DNA from: JADHUC01 sp964617665
GTDB lineage: Bacteria > Planctomycetota > Planctomycetia > Pirellulales > Pirellulaceae
Assembly (NCBI GenBank): GCA_964617665.1
Contig: CAZUAH010000587.1
Coordinates: 1 to 8,564 of the forward strand
DNA length: 8,564 bases
Direction: 5' to 3'
Shown here: piece by piece, positions 6,001 through 8,564 of the stretch
Layout: each line of letters begins with the position of its first letter
Numbering within the stretch: position 1 is the stretch's first letter
The notes under the pieces: generated by a model
The model's database searches: none
Told to the model about the DNA's origin: nothing
What the model saw: the letters and a program-made list of their open reading frames with translations, nothing else
Program-made: the position numbers and the translations under genes

Positions 6001-8480
6001 GTCACCGTAAGCACTTCTCCCGGAAGCACGGTGAAGGAATCGCCGGCCGCCCGAGGCGGGTCGTTGCGGACTTCGATCTCTACGGCCACCACCTCGCTGT
6101 CTGCAATCCCGTCGCTAACGAAATAGGTGAAGGAGTCGATGCCGATGAAATCGGGATCAGGGGTGTAGACGAAGCTGCCGTCCCCGTCCAGTGTCAGCGC
6201 CCCGTTGGCCACATCGGAAACCTGCGTGATTTGTAGTGTTTCCTGATCCAGATCCACGTCGTTGGACAAGATGCCGGGCGCGTCGACGGTGAGCGTTCGG
6301 TTTCGGCCCGTAACGAAATCGTCCGCCGCGGCCACCGGGGCCGTGTTGTACACGGTGATTTCGACGGGCACCGAAGCTGTCTCGACCGTGCCGTCGCTGA
6401 CCTTGTACGCAAACAAGTCTTGCCCCAGGAATCCGGGATTGGGAGTGTAGGTGAAAGATCCATCCGGCTCCATCGACAACGTGCCGCTTTGGGGATCGGA
6501 AACTACGATGGCCGTCAGTGTGTCGCCGTCTACGTCTGTATCGTTCGCCAATACACCGCTAGCCACGTCGGCAGCAAACGGCGCGTCGTGCAGTACCTGA
6601 TACGCGTCGTCGGAAGTCACGGGATCGTCGTTCACAGGGCTGACAGTGACTGTGATCTCGTCCTGCGCCGTTGCACTCTGGCTGTCCGTAGCGACGACCG
6701 TGATGGTGGCCGCCCCGTTTCCATTCGCTGCGTAGGTGAGCGTAAGTTGCTGGCCGGTGATTGCCGTGCTAACGAGTGTCTGGTTGTCGTTCGAGCCGAC
6801 CGACAGAGTCAGGCTGTCACCCTGACTCAGATCGGGATCGTCAAAGACCGAGGAAAGATCGATCGTTGTGTTCGCCGAATCCTCGTCTACCGTCACGTCG
6901 GCGATGGGATTCACGACAACTGGGGGACTATTCGTCGAGCCCGTCACGTCTCCGCTGACAGTGAAGTTGAACGGGTTCTCGTCCGTGTCGTTCGTGGCGA
7001 ACGACAATTCACCGCTGTAGGCTCCGGCCGAAGTTGCGTCCAATTGAACCGTCAAAGAGGTCTGTCCGCCGCTCGCCGCCACCGTCTCGTCAAAACCTGT
7101 CACCAGGCTGAAGCCCGCAGGCACCGACAGTGAAAGTGAATCGAGTGTAAGATCTGCATCGCCTTGGTTCTGGATCGTGAAGACGTACACGACGGCAGTG
7201 CCAACGGGCGTCTCGCCCACGTCGACACTGCCTATGTTGTCCGCGACGTCTTGGGCGGACTCGTCCAAAACTACGATCTCGGCCGACGGTCCACTGCTTG
7301 CTACGTCACCGCTGATAGTGAAGTTGAACGGGTTCTCGTCCGCGTCGTTCGTGGAAAAGGACAATTCACCGCTGTACGTTCCAGCAGATGTTGCGTCCAA
7401 CTGAACGGTCAGGTAGGTCTGACCGTACGAGTAGACCGTCTGGGCGAATGTCGATACGAGGCTAAATCCCGTCGGCAAGGTCAAGGACCCGGCATCCAAC
7501 GCGAGATCTGCGTCGCCCTCGTTCTCGATCGTGAACGTGTAGCTGATTGGCGTGCCAGCGGTTGTCTGCCCCACATCGACGCTTCCCGTATCGTCTGTCA
7601 CTTCATCGTATAACGCGTCGTATACGATGATCTCCGCCGATGGTCCGCCCCCGCCACTTGTCACGTCACCGCTCACGTAGAACTCAAAGGGATTCTCGTC
7701 GCTATCATCAGTGGCGAACGATACAGCGCCGCTGTAGTAGCCGGCTTGCGTGGCATCAAGCTGAATAGTGAACGTCGTCGAATCGTCTGGAACAACGGTT
7801 GCGGCGAATGGCGCCGTGATGCTGAACCCGTACGGCACCGACAGGGAATTGACGTCGAGGGTCAAATCGCTCGTGCCGGTATTGTTGATCGTGAAGGTTT
7901 CCGTGATCGGTGATCCTTCCCCAGTGTTGTCGAAATAGACCCAATCCGATCCGCTGGCCAGTTCGTACTGATCGCCCCACTCGTCCTCGGCCGTTACTGA
8001 GATCTCGGGCGCGGGAGGCACGACGTTTCCTTCGATATGGAAGTCGAAAGGACTCTCGTCGCTGTCGTCGTTTGCAAAAGACACATCTCCGCCGAACGAG
8101 CCTTCCGCGACGGCGTCGAGCCGAATCACCAACGTTGTCGTTTCACCTGCCCCCACGGAGGAAGCGAAAGGCGTTTGCACGCTGAATCCGTCCGGCACGG
8201 TCAAGGAGCCCGCATCCAACGTCAGCGTCTCCAAGCCATCGTTGGAAATGGTGAACGTCTTGTCGATTGCTTGGCCGACGGTCGTGTCAGAGTACGAGAT
8301 CCATCCCATCCCGTCGTCTACTACGTATGTGTAGCCGTCCAACTCCTCGGTGACAGAAATCTCAGGATTGGCAATGGTGAACGTAAAGGACTGCCAATCG
8401 GAGGTGAAGACAACGTTGTACATGTCGTCATACTGCACCGCTCGATAGTCAAGCGTGAAGTCGCCGTTGTACCCAATCAA
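3..8480 (-). CDS. Giant tandem-repeat surface/extracellular protein (choice-of-anchor-D + cadherin-like + tandem-95 repeats), probably 5'-truncated
   Basis: About 2,825 residues from a TTG at 8480-8478 to a TAA at 5-3. Order: partial module (1-38), four choice-of-anchor-D modules (39-512), one cadherin-like module (517-617), about 18 tandem-95/Big_9-like repeats (618-2436), and a solenoid-like C-terminal region (2437-2825). The repeats carry the family signature DGSFTYTP..GF.G.DSFTY.VSDG and, in many, N-D-x-D-x-D-G-D loops typical of calcium binding. The protein is Asp-rich and has only six cysteines (1816, 1819, 2444, 2453, 2560, 2820), as expected of an exported, calcium-rigidified fibre. 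Adhesion or a structural surface role is inferred from family behaviour; no catalytic motif is visible. The start is doubtful. The frame stays open upstream to 8561, there is no Shine-Dalgarno-like purine run before the TTG, no signal peptide follows it, and the protein begins mid-module. The true N-terminus is probably missing. No LPXTG, PEP-CTERM, dockerin or type-9 sorting signal is seen at the C-terminus. Confidence 0.9.
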   Translation of the reverse strand: MIGYNGDFTLDYRAVQYDDMYNVVFTSDWQSFTFTIANPEISVTEELDGYTYVVDDGMGWISYSDTTVGQAIDKTFTISNDGLETLTLDAGSLTVPDGFSVQTPFASSVGAGETTTLVIRLDAVAEGSFGGDVSFANDDSDESPFDFHIEGNVVPPAPEISVTAEDEWGDQYELASGSDWVYFDNTGEGSPITETFTINNTGTSDLTLDVNSLSVPYGFSITAPFAATVVPDDSTTFTIQLDATQAGYYSGAVSFATDDSDENPFEFYVSGDVTSGGGGPSAEIIVYDALYDEVTDDTGSVDVGQTTAGTPISYTFTIENEGDADLALDAGSLTLPTGFSLVSTFAQTVYSYGQTYLTVQLDATSAGTYSGELSFSTNDADENPFNFTISGDVASSGPSAEIVVLDESAQDVADNIGSVDVGETPVGTAVVYVFTIQNQGDADLTLDSLSLSVPAGFSLVTGFDETVAASGGQTSLTVQLDATSAGAYSGELSFATNDTDENPFNFTVSGDVTGSTNSPPVVVNPIADVTVDEDSANTTIDLSSVFDDPDLSQGDSLTLSVGSNDNQTLVSTAITGQQLTLTYAANGNGAATITVVATDSQSATAQDEITVTVSPVNDDPVTSDDAYQVLHDAPFAADVASGVLANDTDVDGDTLTAIVVSDPQSGTLSMEPDGSFTYTPNPGFLGQDLFAYKVSDGTVETASVPVEITVYNTAPVAAADDFVTGRNRTLTVDAPGILSNDVDLDQETLQITQVSDVANGALTLDGDGSFVYTPDPDFIGIDSFTYFVSDGIADSEVVAVEIEVRNDPPRAAGDSFTVLPGEVLTVTGEELLRNDYDFDGDDLTPSLVKDASHGTLVFEADGAFTYTPDVGFVGFDTFHYQLHDGIDSSQPAVVFLHVDNDKPKAHDRSHRIVHDTTLTVDADSGLLAWASDPDDQTLSVVLVSGVSHGTLTIETDGAYTYVPNASFAGIDSFSYRVTDGFLQSDTATVRIEVANTATATTNDMFPVIAGETLIVEAPGVLQNDVDVDGEALSATLVSDVANGTLSLQTDGSFTYEPDVGFSGLDSFTYMVSDGINQSHATAYVQVIGSGPDDSLHAVIDHYRASHGQTLSIGHSRGVLANDRHPNGDWLDAVLVDNATQGSLTLYDDGSFVYTPTNAAFVGTDTFTYKAGDGAQETAVVTVTIDIVNSAPTTASAAFQVHHDQTLYPPGLGLTEFVADADWDDLTYTVVSGVSSGTLEMGTDGAFTYTPNEGFVGSDGFTYTVNDGVIDSNLATVTIDVTNNVPSGVDLTYHMQHDTTFDSGGVGVLSGATDTDGDVLTAAVATQPGNGTLALAEDGTFTYTPNEDYAGTDSFTFTVNDGAQSSSPSTVTIYVLNETPVSVGATHSVHHGDTLTRWLETWDPDGDEVTYTVTDQVGHGTLTIGTDGQFTYTPNTGYVGDDTFKYTTSDGIAASEPSTVTIHVTNTKPTGIELSYSIHAGESIGFAAPGLLDHAWDANGDDLAVVGQTVTLSHGSLTLGSDGQWSYASSGNSKGTETFAYQVHDGAEASDPATVTIHVTNEPPRVYDQHFFFHHTEGQVSGSNKTLSFNLMVDGYVLDPDEDPVTVSLDSSGSDVTLNAGGAGTVTVAVDFVGEVTFDYVANDGIDDSDPATVTVAVGNSAPRAHDDYFTVRSGDVLQFTLNDLLRNDFDMDGDTLSLVDMSSPSNGSLAYELGFYYYSPGAYTGAATFTYTIEDEVASATATAHIDVVNTAPWTIGRSYQLYEGDTLFVDSMLDDGLWDLETGGLTVVSTGLLPMEADGGFQYPPADPPPENGECPDCVVASSTGASPGYTPRGEIKAEFRLADGLLYNDASGDGDGDADEITSVTISVVEDPREVLLQYSFPNPYATDFDTYVPEHIYLEEDKLDMPTTGTKKPDGVYWVLHGEAFSANVLDNHLYLDGTAAPVVESVVDANGIAVPLNGSAAVVQLDRGQVDIQPDGQFTYTPNDHFAEIERFEYNVTAGDDSDTAVVNLVYHNHPPEALSDGPFRQLHGFANVTGNVLANDVEVDAEPLFIASITDSTGAEQPIAPGGTTFTLDHGQVEIFPSGDFTYTPHDDFSGKDRFKYTLDDGKDIDSAWVEIVSTNQAPVAFDDEAYVAHYTASISGNLLDSVFDGDGDTLRIETFEGVAPDPSGLIVIALADGTMTVQEDGDFLYTPAAGSTFVGGYDFNYVVTDGADSDTAETQLVLYNQIPKAHDETIERLAGFGSLDYTATADEADGENLTFTLGSAGAGTVALNPDPLAPPNSYIYTPASPDWTGTDSFSYTVSDGAASTTAQVTIQVDETTPPPADPPVVAADDQGYWWGGDDVLRSANGGELNVLGNDSPDPYVSLEAIDVSPAAGSFGTLTINADGTARYVPHDEHQVEAFYSLEGETFQYTVSDGVGNTNTAEITVQPFELGVGECASWGAVIACNDIHLDGQPLSSAFVSASSEVYLRFAGGEVHFRSPGQNDYRLTSSGDARWIGPADSVYLGLEGSLVASIDIQGTAEIDADLGVGDVRAENVHIATWLYEGYDDTYHCGLAHVGRVVATDEIYYIQAMGSIASTYSGGDTALVFAMEDIGPVYAGMNVGGVYGNADVSDVTAEQAIGHVHADYHVVGDITAKAGSIGDMDWHDMLVEGGLNYYSVYYGTRDEVDFYSDQLPGGIIAGGEITGNIHAGVDVKIVHAREDIQGAITAGQDIFRVRAELGQMPEITRIGAGRDVGTVDAEYDFAGEVKSGRDIGVLRVGFDLADTAGINGGRHFSSLLVGQHIFGDTFTQSGSITYVRTGYESEDQLFPDCLGRIV
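6..1172 (-). other. C-terminal solenoid-like region (residues 2437-2825)
   Basis: This part has none of the tandem-95 signatures. From about 2515 to 2800 it is made of short strands in the pattern [IV]-x-AG-x-[DE]-[IV]-x-x-[IV]: GGIIAGGEITGNIHAG (2684-2699), EDIQGAITAGQDIFRV (2709-2724), IGAGRDVGTVDA (2737-2748), KSGRDIGVLRVG (2757-2768). Alternating small and beta-branched residues every 10-20 positions suggest a parallel beta-helix, as in some giant planctomycete proteins. That comparison is from memory, not a search. Residues 2437-2514 (CASWGAVIAC, then Y-L-R-F-AGGEV) form a lead-in, possibly a small disulfide-closed module (C2444, C2453). The protein ends in LGRIV with no recognised sorting or anchor signal. 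The domain could bind a surface partner or be an autonomous cap; its function is unknown. Confidence 0.55.
1173..1790 (-). repeat. Last two tandem-95 repeats and Pro-rich linker (residues 2231-2436)
   Basis: Repeat 17 (2231-2322) has the IPKAHDE start, DEADGENL loop and GTDSFSYTVSDG core. A short linker, DETTPPPADPP (2323-2333), precedes repeat 18 (2332-2436). Repeat 18 has VLGNDSPDP in place of the calcium loop, INADGTARYVP for the FTYTP strand, FQYTVSDG, and a closing NTAEITVQ strand. The Pro-rich linker marks the hinge between the long array and the C-terminal part. Repeat 18 is a good family match despite an aromatic insertion (GYWWGG, 2341-2346). Confidence 0.75.
1791..2735 (-). repeat. 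Repeats 14-16, a distinct longer tandem-95 subtype (residues 1916-2230)
   Basis: Three consecutive repeats of about 102-108 residues (1916-2017, 2018-2125, 2126-2230). They share features missing from the earlier array: a [VL]LHG or AHYTA opening, a GN[VL]L turn or close variant, and an extra hairpin of about 10-15 residues ahead of the G-[QT]-[VM]-x-[VI] strand. That hairpin carries phrases such as DANGIAVPLNGSAAVVQLD, STGAEQPIAPGGTTFTLD and PDPSGLIVIALAD. They then rejoin the common core, D-G-x-F-x-YTP and the F-x-Y-x-V strand. The shared hairpin suggests these three arose from each other and not from repeats 1-12. The role is presumably the same rod-like spacer. Confidence 0.7.
2736..3230 (-). 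other. Irregular interruption of the repeat array, with CPDC motif (residues 1751-1915)
   Basis: Residues 1751-1805 begin as a normal repeat (NTAP boundary, YEGDTL, DGGFQYPP). The pattern then breaks into a Pro-rich stretch with CPDC at 1816-1819. It resumes loosely at GYTPRGEIKAEF (about 1829-1841), with an Asp/Gly loop DASGDGDGDADE at 1851-1862 and a closing TSVTISVVE strand. Residues 1872-1915 (PNPYATDFDTYVPEHIYLEE and onward) match no repeat and lead into the next module. I read this as a thirteenth repeat carrying an insertion of about 25-30 residues, then a linker of about 45 residues. It holds the only cysteine pair of the array. The frame is unbroken, so I see no sign of a frameshift. 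Confidence 0.55.
3231..6629 (-). repeat. Tandem-95 / Big_9-like repeats 1-12 (residues 618-1750)
   Basis: Twelve uninterrupted repeats of about 89-101 residues. By residue: 618-712, 713-806, 807-900, 901-995, 996-1087, 1088-1188, 1189-1282, 1283-1376, 1377-1465, 1466-1560, 1561-1659, 1660-1750. Most start with an N-x-x-P boundary. The core is a loop of the NDVDVDGE type, then G-[ST]-L, [DE]DG-x-FTYTP, G-[FY]-x-G-x-D-x-F-x-Y and [SN]DG, followed by an alternating TVTI-x-V strand. The DxDxDG loop is well kept in repeats 1, 3, 5 and 12, and altered in 6, 7, 9, 10 and 11. Repeat 11 is the most divergent; it lacks FTYTP and keeps only the F-DYVANDG end. Such arrays form rigid, calcium-stabilised rods in known families. 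Rod function here is inference. Confidence 0.85.
6630..6932 (-). other. Cadherin-like / tandem-95 type module (residues 517-617)
   Basis: After a short TGSTNS linker this module opens with PPVVVNPIADVTVDEDS and continues with FDDPD, TLTYAANGNGAATITV and VATDSQSATAQDEITVTV, ending in SPVNDDP. It lacks the FTYTP...DSFTY core of the repeats that follow. It does have the VDEDS start, DPD loop and A-x-D-S-x-S-A end of bacterial cadherin-like / He_PIG-like domains that bind calcium in related proteins. It forms the junction between the anchor-D block and the long repeat array. There is one copy only. Confidence 0.7.
6945..8366 (-). repeat. Four tandem choice-of-anchor-D type modules (residues 39-512)
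   Basis: Modules lie at about residues 39-152, 158-273, 281-394 and 399-512. Each runs in the same order: an opening EI-x-V strand; a linker rich in Asp/Gly; a central strand of the FTI-x-N-x-G type followed by a-d-L-t-L; a SL-x-[VL]-P-x-GFS turn; a long T-x-[FL]-x-[IV]-[QR]-LDA strand; a closing SF-x-[ND]D-x-DE-[NS]PF-x-F strand; and a G-[ND]V end. This matches the ASPM/SPD-2/Hydin-like beta-sandwich known as the choice-of-anchor-D domain, usual in exported bacterial proteins and often near the N-terminus. Modules 3 and 4 are markedly closer to each other than to modules 1 and 2. Gly/Ser linkers (277-280 GGGG, 395-398) separate modules 2-4. A scaffold or spacer role is inferred. Confidence 0.8.
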
Positions 8481-8561
8481 TGACGGTTCGTAGGAGCTGG
8501 GATCGTAGGTAAGAAAGTGAGGATCAACTATTTCCCGATTGTCTTGGCCGAATCGTGTAAT
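8367..8561 (-). other. 5' edge of the frame: partial module plus upstream open extension
   Basis: Residues 1-38 (8480-8367) match the last third of a choice-of-anchor-D module: YNGDFTLDY aligns with the YSG-x-x-SF strand of the later copies, and the closing FTFTIANP leads into the next PEISVT start. Upstream of the TTG, 27 more codons are open to a TGA at 8564-8562. They include TYDPSSYEPS just before the TTG, which reads like ordinary protein, but contain no ATG or GTG. The outer part (8513-8561) is antisense to the gene's own 3' end. The frame is therefore probably native from about 8512 inward and foreign or chimeric outward. Promoter, ribosome binding site and signal peptide are not present in the window. 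Confidence 0.65.
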
Positions 8562-8562
8562 T
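8513..8562 (-). repeat. Right arm of the 50-base terminal inverted repeat
   Basis: A reverse-complement copy of bases 1-50. On the plus strand it would read as the gene's last 15 codons and stop, but a TAA at 8510-8512 lies directly before it in that frame, so it encodes nothing by itself. It extends two bases past the partner (8563-8564, CA). Its inner edge at 8512/8513 is probably a fusion junction that displaced the true upstream region of the gene. Confidence 0.95.
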
Positions 8563-8564
8563 CA

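Noticed and set aside
1173..6629. Regular repetition of similar sequence at about 285-base spacing, considered as a CRISPR-like or satellite array
   Set aside because: The period equals the protein repeat length (about 95 codons), the frame is maintained throughout, and similarity is at the protein level with strong DNA divergence. There are no short identical repeats with unique spacers.
8481..8564. Possible promoter or ribosome binding site upstream of the TTG
   Set aside because: No -10/-35-like pair or purine-rich Shine-Dalgarno run is visible, and most of the stretch is the inverted copy of the gene's 3' end.

Overview
The window holds one gene. A single reading frame on the minus strand, open from 8561 and closed by a TAA at 5-3, fills almost every base. 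It encodes a very large, acidic, repeat-built protein of about 2,825 residues (counted from a TTG at 8480) that looks extracellular or surface-bound. No RNA gene, CRISPR array, insertion sequence, promoter or terminator is visible. The many opposite-strand open frames look like shadows of this one gene.

Layout in protein order, from high to low coordinate. Residues 1-38 are the tail of a module whose start is missing. Residues 39-512 are four choice-of-anchor-D type beta-sandwich modules. Residues 517-617 are one cadherin-like module. Residues 618-2436 are about 18 tandem repeats of 90-110 residues of the tandem-95 / Big_9 / VCBS-like kind, many with Asp-rich probable calcium loops. Residues 2437-2825 are a different C-terminal region. 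It is built of short AG-x-DI-G-type strands that suggest a parallel beta-solenoid, and it ends with no recognised anchor. The tandem array is interrupted at residues 1751-1915 by an irregular stretch with a CPDC motif.

The most striking non-coding fact is that the two ends of the window are a perfect 50-base inverted repeat (1-50 and 8513-8562). The left copy is the natural 3' end of the gene, with the last 15 codons and the stop. The right copy sits backwards just upstream of the first usable start codon, where signal-peptide and promoter sequence should be. I read this mainly as a chimeric or fold-back contig end that has replaced the true 5' end of the gene. A real invertible or hairpin-ended DNA element is the less likely alternative.

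Organism: base composition looks moderately high in G+C (roughly 55-60% by eye). The combination of choice-of-anchor-D modules, long tandem-95 arrays and an AG-x-DI-type C-terminus fits giant surface proteins of Planctomycetota or similar environmental bacteria. There is no taxonomic marker here, so this is a tentative inference. I see no multi-gene system.
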